Positions 25,639-34,618 of a stretch of DNA of 60,618 nucleotides are shown here, in pieces; the first letter of the stretch is position 1; each line of letters begins with the position of its first letter. The stretch is from contig JAIBBD010000007.1 of the NCBI GenBank assembly GCA_019694855.1, positions 1 through 60,618 of the forward strand, read 5' to 3'. Under the pieces are notes generated by a model. The model saw only the letters and a list, made by a program, of their open reading frames with translations. It made no database searches and had not been told where the DNA came from. The position numbers and the translations under genes are program-made. The DNA comes from Dehalococcoidia bacterium. Lineage in GTDB: Bacteria > Chloroflexota > Dehalococcoidia > UBA2979.

Positions 25639-25695
25639 TGAGGACCCTATGCCCTGCCATTGCGTTCGGTACGCCAACGTGCTGGAGTTGAACCC

Positions 25696-27060
25696 ATGAG
25701 TGAGGCCGGAGCAGACCAACCCTCGCCGTCGTCTCCGACAGCGGCTGCCGATGGCCACGCGCCCGTGCCTCCACCGCCCCTCTTCGTGCGCCACGAGGTC
25801 AACGGGCTCGCCTACGGTCGCATTGACCAGGGCGACGGCCTCGCCATCATCGGGGCCTTCCCGCTGGGCATCACCCTCGATGGCATCGATCACACCAGCA
25901 CGCAGCGGACCTTCCTGGAAGCCCTCTCCGTTGGGCACGCCTTCGTCGCCTACGACCAGCGAGGCAGCGGTGGCTCCGCGCCCCTCGGCTCGGCGACCGA
26001 CTGGGAACAGCTGGGCGCCGATCTCTGGGCCGTCGCCGATGCTGCCGGGTTTGAGCGCGCCATTCTCTACGGTGTCTTCGACGCCGGTTACACGGCGATC
26101 CAGGCCGCGGCGATGCACCCCGACCGCGTCCTCGGTCTCATCCTGAACTTCGTCCCGCCCGTGTTCGGGCGTCCCGAGGGCGTCCCCGCCGAGCTCATGC
26201 AGTCCTGGGCGCTGAGCACCGACCCCGTCGAGGCCCAGAGCTTCGACCCGGTTCACCTGCTCCAGAACCTCGGGCTCGACGAGGGCGATGCGCAGGCCCT
26301 CGGCGCCGCCTGGCGCGCCTCGACCCTGGCCCAGGCCGTCCAGGCCCGGGCCGCCCTGCTGCCGCAGTTCGACCCTGCCCCACTCCTTCGTGAGTGCCGC
26401 GCCTCCGGGCTCATCATCGAGCCCCGGCGCCGCGCCCTCTTCCACGGCTGGGCTGACTCACTCGCTCAGTCCTACACCGGCGCAAAGATCGTCCGCCCCT
26501 CGAGAGGCAGCGAGGCGCTCGGGGCCATCTACGCCTACCTCGTACTGCGCAGCATCGAGGCCGGGCCGCTCGCCAGCCGCCTCTCGGCTGGCCTTTCGCA
26601 GACCGTCGCCGAGAGCGAGCGTGCCGTCCGCGAGCTGGATCACATCGTCGTCCCCGTCGACGGCAGCGTCGCCAGCGGCCGTGCCGTGAACCTCGCCTGC
26701 CGCCTCGGCGAGGCGCAGAACGCCGAACTCGTCCTCCTCCACGTCGTCGCCGTCCCGCGCTCCCGCGCGCTTGACGACCCGGCGCCCGAGGATGTCGCCC
26801 GCGGCGAGGCCGCCCTCCAGATCGGCTCCGCCATCGCCGCCCGCCACCACATCCGCTGGCGGACCCGCCTCACCTACCAGCGCGAGATGGTGGAAGGCAT
26901 CGTCCGCGTCGCGACCGAGGAGACCGCGGACCTCATCGTCATCGCGAACCCGGCCGCCGACGCCGAAGGCCCCGTCGCCAACATCATCGAGGAGCTGCTC
27001 CGCCGCGCACCCTGCGAGGTCCTCGTCGACCGCGGCGATCGCGTCGAGGTGCCGGCGTAA
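25696..27060 (+). CDS. Alpha/beta-hydrolase-like domain fused to a universal stress protein domain
   Basis: The 454-residue product joins an alpha/beta-hydrolase fold (about 28-300) to a C-terminal UspA domain (about 313-447, starting LDHIVVPVDGS). The hydrolase part has AYDQRGSGGS (85-94), as in hydrolase domains linked to adenylate cyclases and LuxR regulators. At the nucleophile elbow, where those have GVSQGG, this protein has GVFDAG (126-131): the serine is replaced by F128. The domain is therefore probably not a normal hydrolase and may sense a ligand. The Usp part has a poor ATP-binding glycine motif. The stop TAA overlaps the ATG of the potassium transporter by one base. Confidence 0.82.
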   Translation: MSEAGADQPSPSSPTAAADGHAPVPPPPLFVRHEVNGLAYGRIDQGDGLAIIGAFPLGITLDGIDHTSTQRTFLEALSVGHAFVAYDQRGSGGSAPLGSATDWEQLGADLWAVADAAGFERAILYGVFDAGYTAIQAAAMHPDRVLGLILNFVPPVFGRPEGVPAELMQSWALSTDPVEAQSFDPVHLLQNLGLDEGDAQALGAAWRASTLAQAVQARAALLPQFDPAPLLRECRASGLIIEPRRRALFHGWADSLAQSYTGAKIVRPSRGSEALGAIYAYLVLRSIEAGPLASRLSAGLSQTVAESERAVRELDHIVVPVDGSVASGRAVNLACRLGEAQNAELVLLHVVAVPRSRALDDPAPEDVARGEAALQIGSAIAARHHIRWRTRLTYQREMVEGIVRVATEETADLIVIANPAADAEGPVANIIEELLRRAPCEVLVDRGDRVEVPA

Positions 27061-29066
27061 TGGCTCGCGGCTGGGCGATCCGCCACCCGTTTGGGCGCCC
27101 GCTGCGGCGCAATGAGCTCTCTCATCAGACGCTGCCCAAGCGCTACGCCCTCCCGGTCTTCGCCAGCGACAACCTCTCCTCCGTCGCCTACGCCACCGAG
27201 GAGATCCTCATCGTCCTCGCGCTCGCGGGGAGCGCGTACTTCGCGGACGCGAGGTGGATCTCCGGGATCATCGTCGGCATGATCGTCGTCCTGCTCGTGA
27301 GCTACCGGCAGACGATCTTCGCGTATCCAAACGGCGCCGGCGCCTACATCGTCTCGCGGGACAACCTCGGCAAAGGTCCGGCCCAGGTCGCCGGCGCCTC
27401 CCTGCTGATGGACTACATCCTGACCGTCGCCGTGAGCATCTCCGCCGGCGTCGCCAACTTCTCGAGTGGCGTCCACCAGTTCGTTCCCAACATCCCCGTG
27501 TTCAACGACGAGGTCCGCGTCGCCATCGCGGTCAGCCTGCTCGCGATGATGTGGTACGTGAACAAGCGAGGCGTGCGCGAAAGCGGCCGCGCCTTCTCCA
27601 TCCCCACGTACTTCTTTCTCACCTCGGTCTTCATCATGCTGGGCGCCGGTCTCTTCCGGGCGTTCACCGGTGACCTGAACCAGGTGCAGGACGTCAAGGA
27701 CGTCATCGAGCCGACCCAGGGCATCAGTCTGTTCCTGCTCATACGCGCATTCGCCAGCGGGTCCACCGCCGTCACCGGCATCGAGGCCATCAGCGACGGC
27801 ATCCAGACCTTCCGCGAGCCCAAGTCTCGAAACGCCGCCAACACGATGGTGATCATGGCCGCCTTCGTCGCGGTCATGTTCCTCGGCATCACGCACCTCG
27901 CGATTGAGACAGGCGCACAGGCCAGCCACTCGGAGACGGTCATCTCGCAGATCGGCCGCACGGTCTTTACTCCGCACTCGCCGTTCTACATCGCCGTCAT
28001 CTTCGGCACTGCCGCGATCCTGATCATGGCCGCCAACACGGCCTTCGCCGACTTCCCCCGCCTCGCGGCCTTCCAGGCCGGCGACGGCTTCCTCCCGCGC
28101 TGGCTGCTCGATCGCGACAACCGCCTCGTCTTCGGCGTCGGGATCAGTGTCCTCTCCTTCGCGGCGGGGCTGCTCATCATCGTCTACCGTGCCGAGGTCT
28201 CCAGCCTGATCCCGCTCTACGCGATCGGCGTGTTCCTCTCCTTCACCCTCAGCCAGGCCGGCATGATCGTCCACTGGCAACGGGTCCGCCACGTCCCACC
28301 CGGCCAGCGCATCCCGCGCTACGCGGCGGGCAACATGCTCGTGACCACCCTCGAATACGATCCGCGCTGGCCCTGGAAGATGGCCATCTGCACGATCGGC
28401 ACCATCATGGCCGCCGTCGTGACCGTCATCTTCGCCGTCGCGAAGTTCACCGAGGGCGCATGGATCATCCTGGTCGTCATCCCGACGCTCGTGTTCCTGC
28501 TCTCACGCATCCACGCGCATTACCAGAACGTCGAGCGCGAGATCGGCGCCGAGGAGGTCGACATCAAGACCTACCTCCAGCGCCCGGTCCGCACCCTTCA
28601 GATCCTCGTGGTCGGCGACCTCAACAAGCACACCCTGCCCGCGCTCCGCGAGTTCGTGCATATGTCCGGCTACGGCGGCATCCGCCAGGCCGTCCACGTC
28701 AACGTCGACGAGGAGGCCACCACCGAGCTGAAGCGGCAGTGGCGCGATCTCGGCATCGACGCCATGGGCGTGCAGCTCGTCGTCCTCCCGAGCCACTTCG
28801 GTGCGGGCGACGTCATCGGCACGCTCAGCTCGTACGTCCACGGCGCGCTCTCCATCGACCCCGAGATCCGCGTGAACGTCGTGATTACCGACTGGGCCAC
28901 CAGCACCCGCTGGTGGGGCTGGCTGCTCACCCCGGCGCTGCATCACCTCACCGGCGCGCGCCTCCGGCTCGCCTTCCTCGCCGAGGACCGAGTCACCGTC
29001 ACCAATTACCGTTACCTCGCAGGGTCGTCGCTCGCCCTCTTCGGAGATCTCGACCGCACGGCATGA
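27060..29066 (+). CDS. kimA: KimA-like potassium uptake protein (APC superfamily)
   Basis: A 668-residue transporter closely resembling Bacillus KimA (YdaO), a high-affinity K+/H+ symporter inhibited by c-di-AMP. Shared segments include FASDNLSSVAYATEEILIVL (about 35-54), YRQTIFAYPNGAGAYIVS, SLLMDYILTVAVSISAG, MAANTAFADFP and LIPLYAIGVFLSFTLSQ. About 12 helices are followed by a cytosolic tail (from about 510, LQILVVGDLNKHTLPALREF) with a Usp-like fold, as in KimA. It could be mistaken for a generic amino acid permease. The one-base overlap with the hydrolase-Usp gene suggests the two proteins act together. Confidence 0.85.
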   Translation: MARGWAIRHPFGRPLRRNELSHQTLPKRYALPVFASDNLSSVAYATEEILIVLALAGSAYFADARWISGIIVGMIVVLLVSYRQTIFAYPNGAGAYIVSRDNLGKGPAQVAGASLLMDYILTVAVSISAGVANFSSGVHQFVPNIPVFNDEVRVAIAVSLLAMMWYVNKRGVRESGRAFSIPTYFFLTSVFIMLGAGLFRAFTGDLNQVQDVKDVIEPTQGISLFLLIRAFASGSTAVTGIEAISDGIQTFREPKSRNAANTMVIMAAFVAVMFLGITHLAIETGAQASHSETVISQIGRTVFTPHSPFYIAVIFGTAAILIMAANTAFADFPRLAAFQAGDGFLPRWLLDRDNRLVFGVGISVLSFAAGLLIIVYRAEVSSLIPLYAIGVFLSFTLSQAGMIVHWQRVRHVPPGQRIPRYAAGNMLVTTLEYDPRWPWKMAICTIGTIMAAVVTVIFAVAKFTEGAWIILVVIPTLVFLLSRIHAHYQNVEREIGAEEVDIKTYLQRPVRTLQILVVGDLNKHTLPALREFVHMSGYGGIRQAVHVNVDEEATTELKRQWRDLGIDAMGVQLVVLPSHFGAGDVIGTLSSYVHGALSIDPEIRVNVVITDWATSTRWWGWLLTPALHHLTGARLRLAFLAEDRVTVTNYRYLAGSSLALFGDLDRTA

Positions 29067-29129
29067 TGCTTAAGCGCTCCTTTACTTTCGATCCGCGATA
29101 GGAGTACGGTAGAGCGCAGGGGGACCTCT

Positions 29130-30974
29130 GTGCGTTACCTGCTCCGCCTCCTGCCCTACACGCGGCGTTACACCCGTCGGGTGCTGTTCACCTGGCTCTG
29201 CGTCTTCGCGTCCGGCGCCTTCGTCATGATCAGCCCGGTGCTCATCCGCGAGGCGATCAACCAGGGCCTCCGTCCCGTCCGCGAGGGCCGCGACATCGTC
29301 GGGCTCAACGGCAACGAGCAGCTCCTGATCTTCGCCGCCCTCGCCATCGTCGCCTTCGCCATCGCTCGAGGGCTGACCGCCTTCGGCCAGACCTACCTCG
29401 GCGAAACCGTCGGTCAGCATGTCGCCTATGACATCCGCAACGAGATCTACAACAACATCCAGCGCCTGAGTTATGCCTACCACGACCGCGTCGAGACCGG
29501 TCAGATCATGTCGAGGGCTACCCAGGACGTCGAGAACATCCGCATGTTCTTTGGCATGAGCCTGTTCCGCCTCGGCTACGTCGCCGTCCTCGTCATCGTC
29601 GCCGTCGTCGGTATGTTCGTGATCAATCCCACCCTCGCGCTGGTCAGCATCGTCACCGTCCCCGTCATCGCCTGGCGCTCCATCGTGATGAGCCGCCGCA
29701 TGCGCCCGATGTGGCTCGAGATCCAGCAGAGCCAGGCCGAGATGACCCAGACCGCCGAGGAGTCCCTCACCGGCATCCGCGTCGTCAAGGCTTTCAGCCG
29801 CGAACCTTTCGAGAGCGAAAAGTTCCGCCGCACCGTCCAGCGCCAGGCCGATCTCAACTACAACCAGGCCCGCGAGATGGCGAAACACCAGCCACTCATG
29901 CAGGGCCTTTCGATGCTCCAGATCGCGATCACCGTCGGCGTCGGCGCGTTACTGATCGCCCGCGGCCAGCTCCAGGAAGGCGACCTGCTCGCCTTCGTCC
30001 TCTGGCTGAACCTGCTCCAGCTCCCCATCCGCACGGTCGGCTTCCTGCTCAACGGCGTCGCCCGCTGCATCAGCTCCGCCGAGCGCGTCTTCGAGCTGAT
30101 CGACGCCCAGTCCGCCGTCACCGAGTCACCCGACGCCACCGAACTGCGCGCCGTCGAGGGCGCCGTCCGCTTCGAGGGCGTCAGCTTCGGCTACGACCAG
30201 ATCAGCCCCGTCCTCAGCGGCATCGACATCGAGGCGCATCCGGGCCAGGTCATTGCCCTGCTCGGTCCGGCCGGCAGCGGAAAGTCCACGGTCGTCAACC
30301 TCATTCCTCGCTTCTACGACGTCACCGCCGGCCGCATCACCATCGACGGCCAGGACGTCCGCGACGTGACCATCGAGTCCCTCCGTCGCAACATCGGCAT
30401 CGTCCAGCAGGACGTCTTCCTCTTCATCGGCACCATCCGCGACAACATCGCCTACGGCCGCCCGGGCGCCTCCCAGGAGGAGATCGAGCGCGCCGCGAAG
30501 GCCGCGCGCATCCACGACTTCATCGTCAGCCTCCCCCTCGGCTACGACGAATGGGTCGGCGAACGAGGCGTGACGCTGTCCGGAGGCCAGAAGCAGCGCA
30601 TCGCCATCGCCCGCACCTTGCTCCTCGATCCGCGCATCCTCATCTTCGACGACTCCACCGCGAGCGTGGACGCCCAGACGGAGTACCTCATCTTGCAGGC
30701 GCTGCAGGAGCTTATGCGGGGCCGCACCACCTTCGTGATCGCCCAGCGCCTCCGCACCGTGATGCGCGCCGATGAGATCGTGGTCCTCGATCGTGGCCGC
30801 ATCGTGCAGCGCGGCAGCCACGCCCAGCTCCTCGCGCAGGAGGGCCTCTACCGCACGATCTTTGACCTCGAGTTGAAGGACCAGGAAGAGGCCCTGGGTG
30901 AGTACCGAGCCGCTCACCAGAACGGCTCCGGAGCCACACCCCTGCCCGCCCGCCCGGCCGAGGTCACCGGCTGA
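29130..30974 (+). CDS. ABC exporter half-transporter with degenerate ATPase residues
   Basis: A 614-residue membrane-ATPase fusion of the multidrug/lipid exporter class, with about six helices (1-320) and an ATPase domain. Walker A is GPAGSGKST (K385), signature LSGGQ (483-487) and Walker B LIFDD. The catalytic Glu after Walker B is Asp (D508) and the switch His is Gln (Q539 in VIAQRLRT). These changes mark it as the degenerate partner of a heterodimer. The GTG at 29130 follows AGGGGGA. Its stop overlaps the next gene's ATG by one base. The substrate is unknown; drugs, peptides and lipids are all possible. Confidence 0.9.
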   Translation: MRYLLRLLPYTRRYTRRVLFTWLCVFASGAFVMISPVLIREAINQGLRPVREGRDIVGLNGNEQLLIFAALAIVAFAIARGLTAFGQTYLGETVGQHVAYDIRNEIYNNIQRLSYAYHDRVETGQIMSRATQDVENIRMFFGMSLFRLGYVAVLVIVAVVGMFVINPTLALVSIVTVPVIAWRSIVMSRRMRPMWLEIQQSQAEMTQTAEESLTGIRVVKAFSREPFESEKFRRTVQRQADLNYNQAREMAKHQPLMQGLSMLQIAITVGVGALLIARGQLQEGDLLAFVLWLNLLQLPIRTVGFLLNGVARCISSAERVFELIDAQSAVTESPDATELRAVEGAVRFEGVSFGYDQISPVLSGIDIEAHPGQVIALLGPAGSGKSTVVNLIPRFYDVTAGRITIDGQDVRDVTIESLRRNIGIVQQDVFLFIGTIRDNIAYGRPGASQEEIERAAKAARIHDFIVSLPLGYDEWVGERGVTLSGGQKQRIAIARTLLLDPRILIFDDSTASVDAQTEYLILQALQELMRGRTTFVIAQRLRTVMRADEIVVLDRGRIVQRGSHAQLLAQEGLYRTIFDLELKDQEEALGEYRAAHQNGSGATPLPARPAEVTG

Positions 30975-32926
30975 TGGGAATGTGGGGCGGCGGAGGCGCC
31001 GCGGGCTGGAGTACAGGCATCGGCGGCCAGTCGATGGGGCCCGGCCGCGCCGCTGGTCGCGGCAGCGACGGCTGGGACGACGAGTATCTCGGCAAGGCCT
31101 ACGATGCCGAGGTCGTCCGCCGCATCCTCCCCTACCTGCGACCCTATCGATTGCAGGCCACGATCGCCTTCCTCGCCATGGTGCTCTCAGCCGCCATGAA
31201 CTTCGCGCAGCCACTGATCATCGGCTTCGCCGTCACCGCCGGCGTCCGCCGCGACGAACGGCAGGTCGTGATCCTCCTGATCGTCCTCGCGGTGATGGCG
31301 GTCCTCTACTGGCTCGCCTCCTTCGCCCAGCAGCTCGCGGTCAACTGGCTCGGCAACCGCCTGCTCGTGAAGCTCCGTACGGACATGTACGACCACATGC
31401 AGAGCCTCTCGCTCAGCTTCTACGACGAGATGGAAGTCGGCCGCATGATCAGCCGGCTCACCAGTGACGTCACCGTCATCCAGGACCTCCTGACGAGCGG
31501 CTCGCTGACCTTCGCCGCCGACATCGTCGGCCTCGGCATCATCGTCATCGTGCTACTGGTCCGGGACTGGCAGCTCGCGCTCGTCACCTTCGCCGTCGTG
31601 CCCCCGCTCGTGCTCGTCATGGTCTGGTGGGCCCGCCACGCCAAGGACGCCTTCGTCAACGTCCGCGTCCAGGTCAGCCAGCTCTACGGCACCCTGGCCG
31701 AGAACCTCTCCGGCGTCCGCGCCGTCCAGTCGATGTCCCGCGAGGACGAGAACAGCCGCCGCTTCGATCAGCTGAACCGCCAGAACCGCGCCGCCAACAT
31801 CCGCGCCGCCGTCATGACCGCGGCTGTCATGCCCGCCCTCGAGCTCGCCGTTGCCATCGCAACCGCCGCCGTCCTCATCGTCGGCGGCCTCCGCGTCTTG
31901 AACTCGACCGACGCCGACCTCGCCGTCTTCTTCGGCGTCCTCACCTCGTTCACCCTCTACGTCGGCCGCTTCTTCGACCCTATTCGCGACCTCGTCCTCC
32001 AGTACACGATGCTGCAGCGCGCCATGGCCGGCGGCGAGCGCGTCTTTGAGGTCCTCGACACCCCACCCCGCATCCAGGACCGCCCCGGCGCGCTCGAGCT
32101 TGAGACCGTCGAGGGCCGCGTCGACTTCGACCACGTCTCCTTCCACTACGTCGAGGGCATTCCCGTCCTCGAGGACATCGACCTCCACGTCGCCCCCGGC
32201 GAGACCGTCGCCTTCGTCGGACACACCGGCGCCGGCAAGACCACGATCACCTCGCTCGTCAGCCGTGGCTACGAGGTCACCAGCGGCGCAATCCGCATCG
32301 ATGGCCACGACCTGCGGGACATCAAGCGTCGCTCACTCACACGCCACATGGGCGTCGTGCTGCAGAACCCGTACCTTTTCAGCGGCACGATCCGGGAGAA
32401 CATCGCCTACGGCGACCCGGACGCCCCCATCGAGCGCATTCAGGAAGCCGCGCGGGCGGTCGGCGCGGACGACTTCATCTCGCGCCTGCCAAAGGGCTAC
32501 GACACCGTCCTCCAGCAGCGTGGGCAGAACTTCTCCGTCGGCCAGCGGCAGCTCATCAGTTTTGCGCGTGCCATCCTCGCCGCCCCCCGCATCCTGGTGC
32601 TCGATGAGGCCACCGCCTACGTCGACACCCAGACGGAGGCGATCATCCAGCGCGCCCTCCGCGAACTGCTGAAGGGCCGGACCTCCTTCGTCATCGCCCA
32701 TCGCCTCTCCACCATCCGCGAGGCGGACCGCATCGTGGTCCTCGACCGCGGGCGTATCGCGGAGATCGGCACGCACGAGCAGCTCCTTGCCGCCGACGGC
32801 ATCTACGCCAACCTCTACCGCATGACCTTCGAGACCGAGCAGGCCGCACGCGCCGCCGAGCTCATCGGCGAAGACGAAGCCACCGCAAGACGCGCCCGAG
32901 GCGAGCTAATCGGAGAACCCGGTTAA
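30974..32926 (+). CDS. ABC exporter half-transporter, catalytic partner
   Basis: A 650-residue partner with a Gly-rich N-terminal tail of about 45 residues, six helices and an ATPase domain. Walker A is GHTGAGKTT (K422), Walker B VLDEA with catalytic E545, and the switch histidine is present (H576 in VIAHRLST). Its signature is FSVGQ (520-524) in place of LSGGQ. In the heterodimer, its Walker residues would pair with the partner's intact LSGGQ to make the active site, while its altered signature would pair with the partner's altered Walker residues to make the dead site. This is the arrangement of BmrCD- and TM287/288-type exporters. Confidence 0.92.
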   Translation: MGMWGGGGAAGWSTGIGGQSMGPGRAAGRGSDGWDDEYLGKAYDAEVVRRILPYLRPYRLQATIAFLAMVLSAAMNFAQPLIIGFAVTAGVRRDERQVVILLIVLAVMAVLYWLASFAQQLAVNWLGNRLLVKLRTDMYDHMQSLSLSFYDEMEVGRMISRLTSDVTVIQDLLTSGSLTFAADIVGLGIIVIVLLVRDWQLALVTFAVVPPLVLVMVWWARHAKDAFVNVRVQVSQLYGTLAENLSGVRAVQSMSREDENSRRFDQLNRQNRAANIRAAVMTAAVMPALELAVAIATAAVLIVGGLRVLNSTDADLAVFFGVLTSFTLYVGRFFDPIRDLVLQYTMLQRAMAGGERVFEVLDTPPRIQDRPGALELETVEGRVDFDHVSFHYVEGIPVLEDIDLHVAPGETVAFVGHTGAGKTTITSLVSRGYEVTSGAIRIDGHDLRDIKRRSLTRHMGVVLQNPYLFSGTIRENIAYGDPDAPIERIQEAARAVGADDFISRLPKGYDTVLQQRGQNFSVGQRQLISFARAILAAPRILVLDEATAYVDTQTEAIIQRALRELLKGRTSFVIAHRLSTIREADRIVVLDRGRIAEIGTHEQLLAADGIYANLYRMTFETEQAARAAELIGEDEATARRARGELIGEPG

Positions 32927-33365
32927 TCGCATTCGCAATCAATCGCCGATCTCCGATTAAGTCGTAAGAGTCCTCCCAGAATTCGCAATGCGGGCTTGAC
33001 ACCCCAACGCGACGTTAAGGTACTATTCGAGGGTCGCGTCAGGGTTTGCTTCGCTCTGGTCGCGTCGGTCGGGCTGCCTCACCCTGGAGGGTCGCCTCCC
33101 TCCCCTCGCCCGAACCCGTCGACGAGCCTCCCGGGTAGCCCTCAGCCCGGACGTCGTTTCTCAGTCTGACCGCGCCTCTCGGTCGCGCCTTGGTTGACCG
33201 GCTGTGCACGCTGCGCCATTTGCGTGCGGGTCAACACACCGACTGACTCCTTGTGCCTCGTTTGCGCCTTTCATCGCGCCTTGATCACTGCGCGCCTCGC
33301 TGCTCGGCGTTGCCATGTCACGCCCGCGGCGAGCTTCGGCCCGAGGAGGCCGGAAAGGTTCGACG
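32927..33365 (+). other. 439-base non-coding region, probable long 5' leader of the surface-protein gene
   Basis: No convincing frame is found here. The first 70 bases are AT-richer than the surroundings and contain ATTCGCAAT twice (32932 and 32981 regions). A promoter follows at 32996-33026. The remaining 340 bases are rich in C and T, with several short inverted repeats (for example TCGGGC and GCCCGA around 33068-33113). Near the end, a Shine-Dalgarno (GGAAAGG) precedes the ATG at 33366. I recognise no riboswitch class. Confidence 0.5.
32996..33026 (+). promoter_or_regulatory. Candidate promoter of the surface-protein gene
   Basis: A perfect -35 TTGACA (32996-33001) precedes TACTAT (33021-33026), a good -10 match but with a 19-base spacer. 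It would produce a leader of about 330 bases before the ATG at 33366. Confidence 0.5.
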
Positions 33366-34544
33366 ATGTCCGCAATTAGGAAACTCCTCGTCTCGACTGC
33401 CACGGTCATGGCGCTCGTCGCCGTCGTCTCCACGACGGTGATCTCGCTCACTAGCCCCGCCGAGGCGACCAAGCCGGGTGACGATGGCGAGCACAAGGTC
33501 CGCATCTGCCATCGCACCAACTCCGTCACCAACCCCTACGTCAGCATCGAGGTCGATGTCGCGGCAGCCGACGGCAGCGGTGACAAGGGCGACCACTACA
33601 GCGAGCACCAGGGCCCGCTCGCGAGCAGCGAGTCCGTCGCTCAGCAGTTCAAGGACGACAAGATCGAGTGGGGCGACATCATCCCCCCGATCGAGGGAGC
33701 TCATGACGGCCTGAACTGGACTGCAGAGGGCCAGGCGATCTGGGAGAACGACTGCAACATCTCTGAGGGCACGCCGACCGGCACGCCAATCAGCACCCCC
33801 CAGACCACGCCGACGGGTACGCCGACCGGGACCGCGACGTCGACCCCGACGAGCACGCCGACTTCGACTCCAACGTCCACTCCGACTTCGACGCCGACCA
33901 GCACCCCCACGTCGCAGGTCACCCCGACGCCAACCACGACTCCGACGTCGACGCCGACCACGACTCCGACGTCGACGCCGACTACGACCCCGACATCGAC
34001 GCCGACTACGACCCCGACGTCGACGCCAACCACGACCCCGACGTCGACGCCAACCACGACCCCAACGTCGACGCCAACCACGACCCCGACGTCGACGCCG
34101 ACCAGCACGCCCACGGCACAGGCCACCCCGACGCCGACGGGCACGGCGACCACCACCCCGACGTCAACGGCCACCAGCACGCCCACCTCGACGTCGACCA
34201 GCACGCCGACGACGCAGACGACGCCAACCTCGACCCCAACGAAGACGGCCACTTCGACCGCCACCGCCTCGGTGACGAGCACGCCCACCGTGGTCATCTC
34301 GGTCGCTGGCGCGACCCCGCCTGCTGGCGCCCAGCCTTCGAGCGGCGCCGTGGGGCAGGTCGCCCCACCGGCCATCGGTGTTCAGGGCGCCGCGCCGATT
34401 GCGCCGCGTCCGCCCAACACGGGTAACGCCGGCCTCGGTACCAGGACCACGAGCCCCGCGACGGCCTTCGCCTGGCTCGGCCTCGCCGGCCTGCTTACCG
34501 CGGCTGCTCGCTACTCGGTGCTGACGAGAAGCCGCCGCTCGTAA
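33366..34544 (+). CDS. Secreted surface protein with Thr/Pro-rich repeats and PNTG-like C-terminal anchor
   Basis: The 392-residue protein has a signal peptide (cleavage near AEA, residue 36). A small domain (about 40-135) follows, beginning KVRICHRTNSVTNPYVSIEV and including HYSEHQGP and IIPPI, a module seen in other bacterial surface proteins. Then come about 180 residues of TPTSTPT-type repeats (about 138-310). The C-terminus has PPNTGNAG, a hydrophobic stretch and the basic tail TRSRRS, the layout of an LPXTG-like cell-wall sorting or membrane-anchor signal. The repeats probably form an extended, glycosylated stalk. A strong terminator follows. Confidence 0.85.
   Translation: MSAIRKLLVSTATVMALVAVVSTTVISLTSPAEATKPGDDGEHKVRICHRTNSVTNPYVSIEVDVAAADGSGDKGDHYSEHQGPLASSESVAQQFKDDKIEWGDIIPPIEGAHDGLNWTAEGQAIWENDCNISEGTPTGTPISTPQTTPTGTPTGTATSTPTSTPTSTPTSTPTSTPTSTPTSQVTPTPTTTPTSTPTTTPTSTPTTTPTSTPTTTPTSTPTTTPTSTPTTTPTSTPTTTPTSTPTSTPTAQATPTPTGTATTTPTSTATSTPTSTSTSTPTTQTTPTSTPTKTATSTATASVTSTPTVVISVAGATPPAGAQPSSGAVGQVAPPAIGVQGAAPIAPRPPNTGNAGLGTRTTSPATAFAWLGLAGLLTAAARYSVLTRSRRS
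33927..34094 (+). repeat. Seven tandem copies of a 24-bp coding repeat
   Basis: Units begin at 33927, 33951, 33975, 33999, 34023, 34047 and 34071 and differ by only a few bases. Each encodes TPTTTPTS in frame. Looser TP-rich repeats flank them from about 33770 to 34290. Near-identical DNA copies suggest recent slippage, so copy number may vary between strains. Confidence 0.9.
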
Positions 34545-34567
34545 CCGCGGCTCGCTGCAGCGCAAAG

Positions 34568-34600
34568 CAAAGCGGGGGAGGCTCCGCCTCCCCCGCTTTG
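34568..34600. terminator. Bidirectional intrinsic terminator
   Basis: A perfect 15-bp stem, CAAAGCGGGGGAGGC (34568-34582) against GCCTCCCCCGCTTTG (34586-34600), with a 3-base loop, lies between two convergent genes: 24 bases after the surface-protein stop and 19 bases beyond the aminotransferase stop. The AAAG/CTTT ends give a short T-run in both directions. Confidence 0.85.
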
Positions 34601-34618
34601 GTGATCGTTACCGCAACG

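Noticed and set aside
27060-29066. Calling the transporter a general amino acid permease.
   Set aside because: The order and wording of conserved segments, and the Usp-like cytosolic tail, follow KimA rather than amino acid permeases.
32928-32965. A second PHO-box-like site (GGTTAATCG and GATTAAG) after the ABC exporter.
   Set aside because: The TTAA elements are not spaced by 11 bases, are partly in inverted orientation, and no phosphate gene follows.
33927-34094. Tandem 24-bp units considered as a CRISPR array.
   Set aside because: There are no spacers between units, the units are in frame with an exported protein, and no cas genes are near.
33701-34375. A reverse frame encoding long GVDVGVVVGV repeats.
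   Set aside because: It is the mirror of the Thr/Pro repeat region of the surface protein, which has a signal peptide, ribosome-binding site and terminator; the reverse frame has none.
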